Part shown: in pieces, positions 6,459 to 14,173 of the stretch
Numbering within the stretch: position 1 is the stretch's first letter
Layout of the letters: each line of letters begins with the position of its first letter
Assembly (NCBI GenBank): GCA_964494505.1
Contig: CAZBRO010000041.1
Location: 1 to 36,794 of the forward strand
Direction of reading: 5' to 3'
DNA from: CAIYRG01 sp964494505
GTDB lineage: Bacteria; Pseudomonadota; Alphaproteobacteria; Micropepsales; Micropepsaceae
Length of the DNA stretch: 36,794 nt
Notes under the pieces: model-generated
Database searches by the model: none
Told to the model about the DNA's origin: nothing
What the model saw: only the letters and a program-made list of their open reading frames with translations
Made by a program: the position numbers and the translations under genes

Positions 6459-7271
6459 ATGGCCTTGGATGTACGCACCCTCGAGGAGTTCTATGACGGC
6501 CGAATCGGCCAGGTGGCCCGCCGCCTTATCTTCAGGCGTATCCGCGACCATTGGCCCGATCTCACCGGCCAGCGCGTGCTTGGCTTTGGCTATGCCGCAC
6601 CCTATTTGCGGCCGCTGGTAGGGGAGGCCGAGCGCACCATCGCGGCTGTGCCCGAAACGCTTGGACGCGCGCCCTGGGGACCCGGCGGACGCAGCCTGAC
6701 CGTGCTGGTGGACGAAGTGGCGCTGCCGTTTCCGGATGCCTTTTTCGACTGCCTGGTCGTGGTCCATGGGCTGGAGGCCGCCGAAGCGCAGCGGCCCTTC
6801 CTGCGGGAATTGTGGCGGGTGCTGACGCCCGCCGGCCGGCTGATGATCGTCGCCCCCAACCGGACGAGCCTCTGGGCCCAGCTCGAAACCTCGCCCTTCG
6901 CGCACGGCCAGCCCTATAGCCGAGGCCAGTTGGAGCGCCTGCTGGAACAGGCCCTTTTCCGGCCAGAACGCTGGGATTCCGCGCTCTTCATGCCGCCCTT
7001 CGGCTGGCGGCGGACGCTTCGCACCGGCAACGCCTGGGAACGGGTAGGCCACCGCGCATGGCCCAGACTCGCCGGGGTCCATATCGTGGAAGCGACCAAA
7101 TCGCTGTACGCACCGCTCCCGCGCGGCAAGGTCCGCCGCGCCGTCTTGCGGCCCGCGTTAGCCAATGGCGCACAACGATATGAACTTCCGGAAATGATCT
7201 GTGCTAGACTCCGTAATGTCGATGGTGAGCGGCTCGGCCGCTCGACCGTGGACGGGGACAGTTTGGTTTGA
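6459..7271 (+). CDS. Class I SAM-dependent methyltransferase, gloB neighbour
   Basis: A 270-residue protein with a methyltransferase-11-type fold. The usual SAM-binding glycine motif appears as RVLGFGYAAPYLRPL (39-53). Later come the acidic strand end and ALPFPDAFFDCLVVVHGLEA, and then the post-motif LRELWRVLTPAGRLMIVAPN. The first motif is less Gly-rich than a standard DxGxGxG, so the SAM site is modified. Placement beside gloB is conserved in alphaproteobacteria, but the substrate is not known to me. The C-terminal 60 residues, rich in basic and aromatic residues, are outside the core fold. Confidence 0.85.
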   Translation: MALDVRTLEEFYDGRIGQVARRLIFRRIRDHWPDLTGQRVLGFGYAAPYLRPLVGEAERTIAAVPETLGRAPWGPGGRSLTVLVDEVALPFPDAFFDCLVVVHGLEAAEAQRPFLRELWRVLTPAGRLMIVAPNRTSLWAQLETSPFAHGQPYSRGQLERLLEQALFRPERWDSALFMPPFGWRRTLRTGNAWERVGHRAWPRLAGVHIVEATKSLYAPLPRGKVRRAVLRPALANGAQRYELPEMICARLRNVDGERLGRSTVDGDSLV

Positions 7272-7284
7272 TCAGGGGGTCTGG

Positions 7285-7536
7285 ATGCGCCGCTTCGGAA
7301 CAATTCTCATTGCTTTGGCCATTGCTCTCTCGGCCTCCCCGGAGGCTTTTGCAAAACAGGCAAAGGGCAAGGCGGCGAAGCAGGCCGCACAGAGCCAGGG
7401 TACGGGCGGCGGCGGCGGCGGCGGGAGTTCAAAGAACTCGGGACTGCATTTGAAGACCGCCAAAGGCAGCGCCAAGGGCGACGATTGGTGGAAGAAGGGC
7501 GGCAGCGGCGGCCGTTCCAAGCATTCCGACTACTGA
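7285..7536 (+). CDS. Small secreted Gly/Lys-rich protein
   Basis: An 83-residue protein with a Sec signal peptide (MRRFGTILIALAIALSASPE, cut probably after AFA). The mature part is Lys/Gly/Ser-rich and carries a run of seven glycines, then GDDWWKKGGSGGRSKHSDY. AGGGGGT at about 7274-7280 sits four bases before the ATG at 7285, so this start is chosen over upstream in-frame ones inside the methyltransferase gene. It is low-complexity and has no family I recognise. Its last 7 bp overlap the convergent metW stop region. Confidence 0.6.
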   Translation: MRRFGTILIALAIALSASPEAFAKQAKGKAAKQAAQSQGTGGGGGGGSSKNSGLHLKTAKGSAKGDDWWKKGGSGGRSKHSDY

Positions 7537-8198
7537 CGGATCGCCTTCTCCGGCACGGGTTCCTTTGCCAGCAGGAAGATTGCTCCCTCCGCGAAAATGT
7601 TCGGACCCCAGGCATTGGGGTGCATGGGGCGCGTGCGCTCGGTGCCGGTGAGCGCGAGCGCTTTTTCGATGTGTGCGCCTGCCCCCCTCGCCAGCTCGCG
7701 AAAATCCGCGATGGTGCACAGGTGGATGTTGGGCGTGTCGTACCAGCGGTGACCCAGAGTCTTGGTCACCGGCATCCGCCCCTCGATCAGCAACGACAGC
7801 CTGATGCGCCAATGGCCGAAATTCGGAAACGAAACGATCGTCCTTGTGCCGATGCGCAATAGCTGGCGCAGCACGAGACTTGGATGCCGCGTCGCCTGGA
7901 TGGTCTGCGACAGGATCACGATGTCGAAGACGCCGGAGGGATATTCCGAGAGATCGGTGTCGGCATCGCCCTGCACCACCGAAAGCCCACGCGCCACGCA
8001 GTGATTGACGTTCTGCTGCGACAGCTCCAGGCCGCGTCCGTCCACCTGTTTCGCCTGGACGAGATATTCCAAGAGCGATCCGTCGCCGCAGCCGATGTCG
8101 AGCACGCGGGCGGCCGGCGGTATCATCTCCGCGATGGCCGCCAGATCGGGCCGGAGCGCGGATGAGGGCCGCGCCGCGATCGGCGTCTCGCGATTCAT
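7530..8198 (-). CDS. metW: Methionine biosynthesis protein MetW
   Basis: A 222-residue methyltransferase-like protein. SAM-motif I is RVLDIGCGDGSLLEYL (31-46), followed by GLELSQQNVNHCVARGLSVV, the conserved ILSQTIQATRHP and the MetW signature RIGTRTIVSFPNFGHWRIRL. MetW acts with MetX in homoserine acylation in many proteobacteria. The ATG overlaps the metX stop as ATGA, so the two are translationally coupled and likely form a complex. It is the last gene of the three-gene operon starting at about 10153. Confidence 0.95.
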   Translation of the reverse strand: MNRETPIAARPSSALRPDLAAIAEMIPPAARVLDIGCGDGSLLEYLVQAKQVDGRGLELSQQNVNHCVARGLSVVQGDADTDLSEYPSGVFDIVILSQTIQATRHPSLVLRQLLRIGTRTIVSFPNFGHWRIRLSLLIEGRMPVTKTLGHRWYDTPNIHLCTIADFRELARGAGAHIEKALALTGTERTRPMHPNAWGPNIFAEGAIFLLAKEPVPEKAIRQ

Positions 8199-9370
8199 CG
8201 CACACCCTTCACGGCAGCGGCCGCACCCAAAAAGCCCCTCAGCGTATCGAACAGCTCAGGTTCCTCGAGCAGAAACGCGTCGTGGCCGCGGTCGCTTTCG
8301 ATCTCGACGAAACTGACATTGGCGCCGGCCGCGTTCAGCGCGTGCGCAACGCGCTTGTTCTCGATCGTCGGGAACAGCCAGTCGCTGGTGAAGGAAACCA
8401 GGCAGAAGCGCGTCTTGCTGCCGCGAAAGGCTTCGGCAAGCACGCCGCCATAATCCGCGGCGAGATCGAAATAATCCATCGCCCGCGTGATGTAGAGATA
8501 GGAGTTCGCGTCGAACCGGTCGACGAATGTCATGCCCTGATGCCGCAGATAGGATTCGATCTGGAAATCCGCGTCGAATCCAAAAGACAGCGCGTTGCGG
8601 TCATGCAATTCGCGGCCGAATTTGCGCTGAAGCGCTGCTTCCGAGAGATAGGTGATGTGAGCGGCCATGCGCGCCACCGCGAGCCCTTTGGCGGGCCGCG
8701 TGCCCGCGAGCGCGTAATCGCCGCCCTTCCAATCGGGATCGGCCATGATGGCCTGACGCCCGACCTCGTGGAAGGCGATGTTCTGGGCAGAGTGGCGGGC
8801 CGCCGTCGCGATCGGCATGGCCGAATAGACCCGCTCGGGATAGGCCGCCGCCCATTGCAGCACCTGCATGCCGCCCATGGAACCGCCGATCACGCAAAGG
8901 AGCTGCTCGATCCCCAGCGCATCCAGCAGCATCGCCTGGGCCCGGACCATGTCGCGGATGGTGACCAGCGGAAAGCCCAGTCCGTAGGGTTCCCCGGTCG
9001 CAGGATCGATTTCGCTCGGCCCCGTAGTCCCCATGCAGCCGCCCACCACATTGGCGCAGATGACGAAATATTTGTCGGTGTCGATGGCCTTGCCGGGACC
9101 CACCGAATAGCTCCACCAGCCGGGTTTACCGGTGACCGGGTGAGTGCTGGCGACGAATTGATCGCCTGAAAGCGCATGGCAGACGAGCACCGCATTGGAG
9201 CGGGCATCGTTCAGGACGCCATAGGTCATATAGGCGATCTGGAACGGCGCCAGACGCTTGCCCGAATCCAGCACCAGCGGGCTTTCCGGCCCAAGCTCCA
9301 GCAGCCGGCCGCGGTCTTCGGCCGGTGCCCTCATGGGCCTGTGAAACTGCGGATGTGCTGTGTCCGACAA
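8195..9370 (-). CDS. metX: Homoserine O-acetyltransferase MetX
   Basis: A 391-residue alpha/beta-hydrolase-fold enzyme that acylates homoserine in the first committed step of methionine synthesis. The nucleophile elbow is GGSMGGMQVLQW (Ser164). The oxyanion region HALSGDQFV and the long ANVVGGCMGTTGPSEIDPAT segment are typical of MetX. The catalytic Asp lies in the SFTSDWLFP region and the His in SDRGHDAFLLE. Length is normal. The acyl donor (acetyl- or succinyl-CoA) cannot be read from the sequence with confidence. There is no SAM riboswitch in the 30-nt gap upstream. Confidence 0.96.
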   Translation of the reverse strand: MSDTAHPQFHRPMRAPAEDRGRLLELGPESPLVLDSGKRLAPFQIAYMTYGVLNDARSNAVLVCHALSGDQFVASTHPVTGKPGWWSYSVGPGKAIDTDKYFVICANVVGGCMGTTGPSEIDPATGEPYGLGFPLVTIRDMVRAQAMLLDALGIEQLLCVIGGSMGGMQVLQWAAAYPERVYSAMPIATAARHSAQNIAFHEVGRQAIMADPDWKGGDYALAGTRPAKGLAVARMAAHITYLSEAALQRKFGRELHDRNALSFGFDADFQIESYLRHQGMTFVDRFDANSYLYITRAMDYFDLAADYGGVLAEAFRGSKTRFCLVSFTSDWLFPTIENKRVAHALNAAGANVSFVEIESDRGHDAFLLEEPELFDTLRGFLGAAAAVKGVR

Positions 9371-9400
9371 CCCGTTCTCCAGAGGAAGGGGACGCGTGTG

Positions 9401-10153
9401 CTAAGTCGCGTAGCCCCCCGTGTCAACGAGATCGGTTCGGCGCGCGCCTTCCACCGGCTGCGGCACCTCGAAGACAGCTCCTGTGATCTTGTAATTGTGG
9501 AACAGCCAATAGAGCTTGCGCATCGACCGTTTCCAGCCCTTGAACCCTATGAAGGGAAAGGGAAACCGGGAAATGTGGCGAAACAGGATCCAGGGCCGCT
9601 GCGCCACCTGCCCGCGATAGGATTGGCCCACATCGATGACCTCGCCATGGACCATGATTGCCGGCCGGAACAGGGCTGCGAGCGCCTCCGGCGAAGGGCG
9701 GAACATGGTGTCGATGGGATCGCGATGATGCGGATAGCTGAACGGCACGGTGACGAAAATGAGCCCCCCGGGGCCCACGATCTCCATGCAGCGGCGGGCA
9801 AGCGCAGCCGGATCCTCGACGTGCTCCAGGATGTTGCAGCAAAGGATGGATTTCGCCCCTTGGCTCTTTATGCGCGGCAAATCCGCGTCCGACAGGATGT
9901 CGGCCTTCAGATCGATGCCCTCGCCGTCCTTGGCATCGAGATGGACGATTCCCACCCCGCGCGCCCTCAGGGGCGCGAACAGGCGCCTATCCGACCAGGG
10001 CTGCTCGACCTCCCGAAAATGGCGGGTGCTGCTGCCGACGTTCAGCAACGGCGAAAGCTCGTCGGCACGCCGCTGCCGCAGCAATTTTTCCAGCCATTCC
10101 GCCTCGGCCTCGAACATTCCCGTTCCACTCCTGACGGCCCGAGACTGGGGCAA
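9401..10153 (-). CDS. Class I SAM-dependent methyltransferase upstream of metX
   Basis: A 250-residue protein with a partial methyltransferase core: LLNVGSSTRHFREVE (motif I region, 36-50), GIVHLDAKDGEGIDLKADIL with the acidic SAM-ribose residue, the post-I strand ILCCNILEHVEDP, and RRCMEIVGPGGLIFVTVPF. The C-terminal part is aromatic and basic (FPFPFIGFKGWKRSMRKLYW) and could touch a membrane or sugar substrate. The start may be Met13 (10117), where similarity really begins. It lies 30 nt upstream of metX on the same strand and is probably the first gene of that operon. Substrate unknown. Confidence 0.8.
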   Translation of the reverse strand: MPQSRAVRSGTGMFEAEAEWLEKLLRQRRADELSPLLNVGSSTRHFREVEQPWSDRRLFAPLRARGVGIVHLDAKDGEGIDLKADILSDADLPRIKSQGAKSILCCNILEHVEDPAALARRCMEIVGPGGLIFVTVPFSYPHHRDPIDTMFRPSPEALAALFRPAIMVHGEVIDVGQSYRGQVAQRPWILFRHISRFPFPFIGFKGWKRSMRKLYWLFHNYKITGAVFEVPQPVEGARRTDLVDTGGYAT

Positions 10154-10281
10154 AGGCGGTTTGCTCGCAACGCTTTGATTTTGCCCCTCCGCGCCCGTAT
10201 CAATAGGGCCCAGGGCAACGGGATATTGCGGTTCTGAGCCGTGCCGTCCGGGGCGTGTGGAAGGGTGGGTAGCGGTCGCTT
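10154..10281. promoter_or_regulatory. Divergent promoter region, methionine and aromatic operons
   Basis: 128 nt between divergent operons. Both promoters should lie here. I see no T-box, no trp-like leader peptide and no clear palindrome. Confidence 0.3.
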
Positions 10282-11166
10282 ATGAGCAACCAGACTGGAA
10301 CGCTTGAAGACCTCCGGAGCGAGATCGACAGGGTGGACGACGCCCTGCACGATCTTTTGATCCGCCGGGCCGAGCTCAGCCATGCCATCGCGAAGGTAAA
10401 ACAGCCCGCGGCCGATGGCGCGGGATCGCTCATCCCTGCCCTTCGTCCCGCGCGCGAGGCGGCGATCCTGCGGCGGCTCCTCGCCCGGCATACCGGCGAC
10501 CTGCCGGCCCGCGTGCTGGTCCGCATCTGGCGCGAGATCATCGGGGCAAGCCTTCGGGTCCAGAGCAAATTCCACCTTCACGTCTATGGCGCAGAAGGCC
10601 AGACCGCCTATGCCGATCTGGCGCACGCTCATTTCGGTTCGCTGACGCCCGTTAGAACCCACACAAGGCCCTCGCTTGTCGTCCATGCCTGTGCCGAGGA
10701 GCCGAACTCGCTCGGCATCGTTCCGCTTCCCGAGATCGAGGAGCCCGGACCCGCCTGGTGGGCGCAATTGGCGCCGGCCGGCGAAAAGGGACCCCGCGTT
10801 GTGGCGAAGCTCCCCTTTGTGGTGGACGGCGAGGATGTGCTGCAGGCCTATGCCATCGGCGCCATAGAGCAGGAGCCCTCGGGCGACGATACGACCCTGC
10901 TGCTGCTTGAAATCGCCCCAGGGGTCGCGCGCGCGAGCCTGCAGACCATGCTCAGGCATGCGGGCCTCACCGGGCGGCTCGCGGCGGCCGGCCGCTTGCA
11001 CGACAAGGGCGTGCCCGACGAGGTGCTGCTGGAGGTGAAGGGCTTCGTGGGCAGGAACGATCCCCGGCTTTCCGCCCTTGCCGAGGCGGAGGGCGATTCC
11101 ATCACACGGGCGGTTTCGATCGGTGGCTATGCCAACCCGGTCATGCTGCCGCCCGCCCCGAAATGA
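10282..11166 (+). CDS. Chorismate mutase with degenerate prephenate-dehydratase-like and ACT-like C-terminus
   Basis: A 294-residue protein. Residues 9-92 are an AroQ-type chorismate mutase: LEDLRSEIDRVDDALHDLLI with catalytic Arg12-type residues, the KVK helix, RPAREAAILRRLL, and a last helix LVRIWREIIGASLRVQ. The rest echoes a P-protein: LHVYGAEGQTAYADLAHAHF and LGIVPLPE resemble the start of a prephenate dehydratase domain. TTLLLLEIAPGVARASLQTM to SIGGYANPV resembles its ACT domain. The dehydratase TRF motif is missing and the middle is short, so only the mutase is likely active; chorismate becomes prephenate. It overlaps hisC by ATGA. Similar long mutases occur at this locus in Hyphomicrobiales. 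Confidence 0.85.
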   Translation: MSNQTGTLEDLRSEIDRVDDALHDLLIRRAELSHAIAKVKQPAADGAGSLIPALRPAREAAILRRLLARHTGDLPARVLVRIWREIIGASLRVQSKFHLHVYGAEGQTAYADLAHAHFGSLTPVRTHTRPSLVVHACAEEPNSLGIVPLPEIEEPGPAWWAQLAPAGEKGPRVVAKLPFVVDGEDVLQAYAIGAIEQEPSGDDTTLLLLEIAPGVARASLQTMLRHAGLTGRLAAAGRLHDKGVPDEVLLEVKGFVGRNDPRLSALAEAEGDSITRAVSIGGYANPVMLPPAPK

Positions 11167-12266
11167 TGGACATGATGAGTCTTTCCCCCAAGCCCGGAAT
11201 CATGGAGATCGAGGCCTATGTGCCCGGCCGCTCGGAAGCGGCGGGTGCGGCGCGGGTGTTCAAGATGTCCTCCAACGAATCGCCCTTCGGACCGAGCCCG
11301 AAGGCGGTCGCCGCCTATGAACAGGCCGAACCATCGCTCGGCATCTACCCCGAAGGCACGGCGCGGATCTTGCGCGAAGCCGTCGCCGCCCATTTTGGGC
11401 TGGCGGCGGACCGTATCGTGTGCGGCAACGGCTCGGACGAGATCCTGACTCTGCTCGCCAATGCCTATGTGCAGCCCGGCGACGAGGTTCTGTTCAGCGC
11501 GCACGCGTTTTCGCTTTACCGGATCGTCACGCTCGCCAACAGCGGCATCCCGATCGAGGTGCCGACCCCCGATCTCAAGCTGAACGTCGACGACGCGATT
11601 GCGCGCATCAACAGGAAGACCCGGCTCGTCTATATCGCCAATCCCAACAATCCGACGGCGAGCTATGTCTCGGCCTCCGAGATGCGCCGGCTGCATCGCG
11701 CCCTTCCCGAATCGGCGCTGCTGGTGATCGACGCCGCCTATGCCGAGTATGTCCGGAGGAACGACTTCGAAGCCGGGATCGAACTCGTCAGCACGTCCAA
11801 CAACGCGGTGATGACGCGGACCTTTTCCAAGGCCTATGGGCTCGCCGGGATTCGCGTAGGCTGGGCCTATTGCCCCAAGGACGTCGCCGATGTGCTCAAC
11901 CGGGTGCGCGCCCCCTTCAATGTGAACATCGCCGCCCAGCACGCGGCCGTGGCCGCACTTGAAGATGTTCCGTATACGGACAACGTCGTCCGCCACAATG
12001 AAAGCTGGCGCGCCTGGCTGATCGAACAAATCCGCGAACTGGGGCTGCGCGTCGACGACAGCGTCGCCAATTTCGTGCTGATCCATTTCCCGGAGAAGGC
12101 CGGTTGCCGCGCGTCGGACGCCGACCGTTTCCTGATGGCGAAGGGCATCATCATGCGCGGCTGCGGATCCTACGATCTGCCGCAGTGCCTCCGCCTCACC
12201 GTCGGCAGCGAAGAAGCGAACCGCGCGGCAATCGCTTCCTTGCGCGAATTCATGTCCAGCCGATGA
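11163..12266 (+). CDS. hisC: Histidinol-phosphate / aromatic aminotransferase (HisC family)
   Basis: A 367-residue fold-type I PLP enzyme. PLP contacts include SSNESPFGPS (37-46), the GNGSDEIL loop, ANPNNPTASYVS, and Asp190/Tyr193 in VIDAAYAEY. The Schiff-base lysine is Lys223 in TRTFSKAYGLAGIRVGW. Sitting between chorismate mutase and prephenate dehydrogenase, it most likely serves phenylalanine and tyrosine formation and possibly histidine synthesis; HisC2-type enzymes can do both. The ATG overlaps the upstream stop by 4 nt and its own stop overlaps the next ATG, so all three genes are translationally coupled. Confidence 0.95.
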   Translation: MMDMMSLSPKPGIMEIEAYVPGRSEAAGAARVFKMSSNESPFGPSPKAVAAYEQAEPSLGIYPEGTARILREAVAAHFGLAADRIVCGNGSDEILTLLANAYVQPGDEVLFSAHAFSLYRIVTLANSGIPIEVPTPDLKLNVDDAIARINRKTRLVYIANPNNPTASYVSASEMRRLHRALPESALLVIDAAYAEYVRRNDFEAGIELVSTSNNAVMTRTFSKAYGLAGIRVGWAYCPKDVADVLNRVRAPFNVNIAAQHAAVAALEDVPYTDNVVRHNESWRAWLIEQIRELGLRVDDSVANFVLIHFPEKAGCRASDADRFLMAKGIIMRGCGSYDLPQCLRLTVGSEEANRAAIASLREFMSSR

Positions 12267-13201
12267 GCAGCAATCCTCCCATCTTCGACAGGATCGCGTT
12301 GATCGGCACCGGCCTGATCGGCTCCTCCATCGCGCGTGCGGCGCGCCGCGGCGGATTGGTGCGCCACATCGCGGGCTACGTCCCGCGGCCCGAAACGCGC
12401 GCCCGCGCCGAGCGCGCCGGATTCGCCGATTCGTTGCATGCGGACCTCGGCCTGGCCGTGGAAGGCGCGGACTGCGTCGTGCTGGCGACGCCGGTGGGCA
12501 CCTATGGCGCGCTCGCGCCCCTGATCGCGCCCTATCTGAAAGCGGGCGCGATCCTGACCGACGTGGGTTCGGTGAAGGGGACGGTGGTGAAGGAAGTCGG
12601 GCCGCATGTTCCCCAAGGTGTGCATTTCATTCCCGGCCATCCCGTCGCGGGCACCGAGCAATCGGGGCCGGAAGCCGGGTTCGCGGCGCTATTCGACGGA
12701 CGATGGTGCATCCTGACGCCGCCTCCCGGAACCGATCCGGACGCGCTCGACACGCTGAAGCGCTTCTGGCGCGGCTGCGGCTGCGAGGTCGAAGTCATGG
12801 ACGCCAAGCACCACGATCTGGTGCTCGCCATCACCAGCCATGTGCCGCATCTGATCGCTTACAACATCGTGGGCACCGCGGCCGATCTCGAAACCGTCAC
12901 CCAAAGCGAAGTGATCAAATATTCGGCATCGGGCTTTCGCGATTTCACCCGCATCGCAGCCTCCGATCCCACGATGTGGCGGGACATCTTCCTCACCAAC
13001 CGCGAGGCGGTGCTCGAAATGCTCGGCCGCTTCAACGAGGATCTGGCCGCCCTTCAGCGCGCGGTCCGATGGGGTGACGGCGACACGCTGTTCAACCTCT
13101 TCACCCGCACGCGCGCGATCCGGCGCTCCATCATCGAGGCAGGCCAGGATACGCCCGCCCCGAATTTCGGCCGTTCAGGGACGCCGCCTGCCAAGAGCTG
13201 A
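12263..13201 (+). CDS. tyrC: Prephenate/arogenate dehydrogenase TyrC
   Basis: A 312-residue NAD(P)-dependent oxidative decarboxylase of the tyrosine pathway. The Rossmann motif is IALIGTGLIGSSIARAARRG. The substrate side has the catalytic-His segment GVHFIPGHPVAGTEQSGPEA and the helical ITSHVPHLIAYNIVG with its SHVPH. Length fits the single-domain cyclohexadienyl dehydrogenase form without an ACT domain. ATG at 12263 is chosen because it overlaps the hisC stop (ATGA) and the family begins at that point. Its last 27 nt overlap the convergent DUF2125 gene. Confidence 0.95.
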   Translation: MSSNPPIFDRIALIGTGLIGSSIARAARRGGLVRHIAGYVPRPETRARAERAGFADSLHADLGLAVEGADCVVLATPVGTYGALAPLIAPYLKAGAILTDVGSVKGTVVKEVGPHVPQGVHFIPGHPVAGTEQSGPEAGFAALFDGRWCILTPPPGTDPDALDTLKRFWRGCGCEVEVMDAKHHDLVLAITSHVPHLIAYNIVGTAADLETVTQSEVIKYSASGFRDFTRIAASDPTMWRDIFLTNREAVLEMLGRFNEDLAALQRAVRWGDGDTLFNLFTRTRAIRRSIIEAGQDTPAPNFGRSGTPPAKS

Positions 13202-14131
13202 CGCGGAGCTCACGCGTATGGCGCCTTTCGCGAAGGTAAGTCCGTATGGCGAAGTCTTCTGGTCGTTGGAGACGCGCTCGCCCTTCAGCGTGCCTCCGGC
13301 ATAGCCGTCGGCGTCCAGAGCGACATCGCCCGTCAGATCGGCGTGGGCGTCGGGCCAATGGATCGAAAGATCGCTGACCGCGATTGCGCCCGCAGCGGTA
13401 CGCCAGGCGGCCAGAGTGTCGGCGATGCCCGCGACACCTTCGCGCAAGCCATCCAGCGCCTCGGCCTTCGTCAGCTTGGCGCGCAGATCGATCAGCGGAA
13501 GCTCGAGCCCGTTCGCGCCGCCGGCAAGCCCCGCGCCGATCTTCGCGTTGTCGATGCGCGCCGCCATATCGATGGTGTTGTCGGCCCGCGCCAAGAGATG
13601 CAGCTGCGCACGCGATGCCGTAAGATTGCGTTTCCCATCAGCGTTGGCGCTCGCGTCTCTGGACTGCACTTCCACAAGGTCGATGTCGAACCGCGCAAGC
13701 TTGCCGCCCACGAGAATCGCGCTTGCGCGCGCGAGGCCCGGCGTCACATCGACGATACGGGGCGGAGCGCCCGGCGTTGCCGGCGGAAAGGCCACCGACT
13801 GCAGCCCCGTGGTTTCGAGCAGATAATGGGTCTGGTCATAAGACTGGGCGTGGAGCGCGATTTTCTCAGCCCGCCAGTTGGTCTCACCTTCCGGCGCGGG
13901 ATGAGAGAACGTGACGCCCGACAGCACCACGTCCAGCCGGAACGGATAACCACCGACCGATTTCTCCGCAAAGGCGAAGACGAGGCCCGGGATCACTTCG
14001 CCGCCATTCGCCCGGTCGAGCCGCGCCGCCAGCGTATCGGCCTGCACGCGCCAGAAGACGGAATAGAGCACGACGAGAAGCAAAAGCGCCCCAACCGGCC
14101 CGTAGAAGAAGATGCGGCTGGAATAGGACAT
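13175..14131 (-). CDS. DUF2125 domain protein, membrane-anchored, envelope
   Basis: A 318-residue protein with a single N-terminal membrane anchor, FFYGPVGALLLLVVLYSVFW (8-27), and a long periplasmic beta-rich region. DUF2125 features are visible: an opening of the VFAFAEKSVGGYPFRLDVVL type, and later LDADGYAGGTLKGE and a SALGRRRP tail. Proteins of this group sit next to tyrC in many alphaproteobacteria; their role in the envelope is not established. It is convergent with tyrC (27-nt overlap) and 42 nt downstream of nrdJ on the same strand. Confidence 0.85.
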   Translation of the reverse strand: MSYSSRIFFYGPVGALLLLVVLYSVFWRVQADTLAARLDRANGGEVIPGLVFAFAEKSVGGYPFRLDVVLSGVTFSHPAPEGETNWRAEKIALHAQSYDQTHYLLETTGLQSVAFPPATPGAPPRIVDVTPGLARASAILVGGKLARFDIDLVEVQSRDASANADGKRNLTASRAQLHLLARADNTIDMAARIDNAKIGAGLAGGANGLELPLIDLRAKLTKAEALDGLREGVAGIADTLAAWRTAAGAIAVSDLSIHWPDAHADLTGDVALDADGYAGGTLKGERVSNDQKTSPYGLTFAKGAIRVSSASALGRRRP

Positions 14132-14173
14132 CGATCAGGGGCTGAAGCTCTTGCGGGCCTGCACTGTGGCAGG

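Noticed and set aside
9371..9400. SAM riboswitch before metX
   Set aside because: The gap is only 30 nt and holds no SAM-II-like pseudoknot; the upstream gene is on the same strand.
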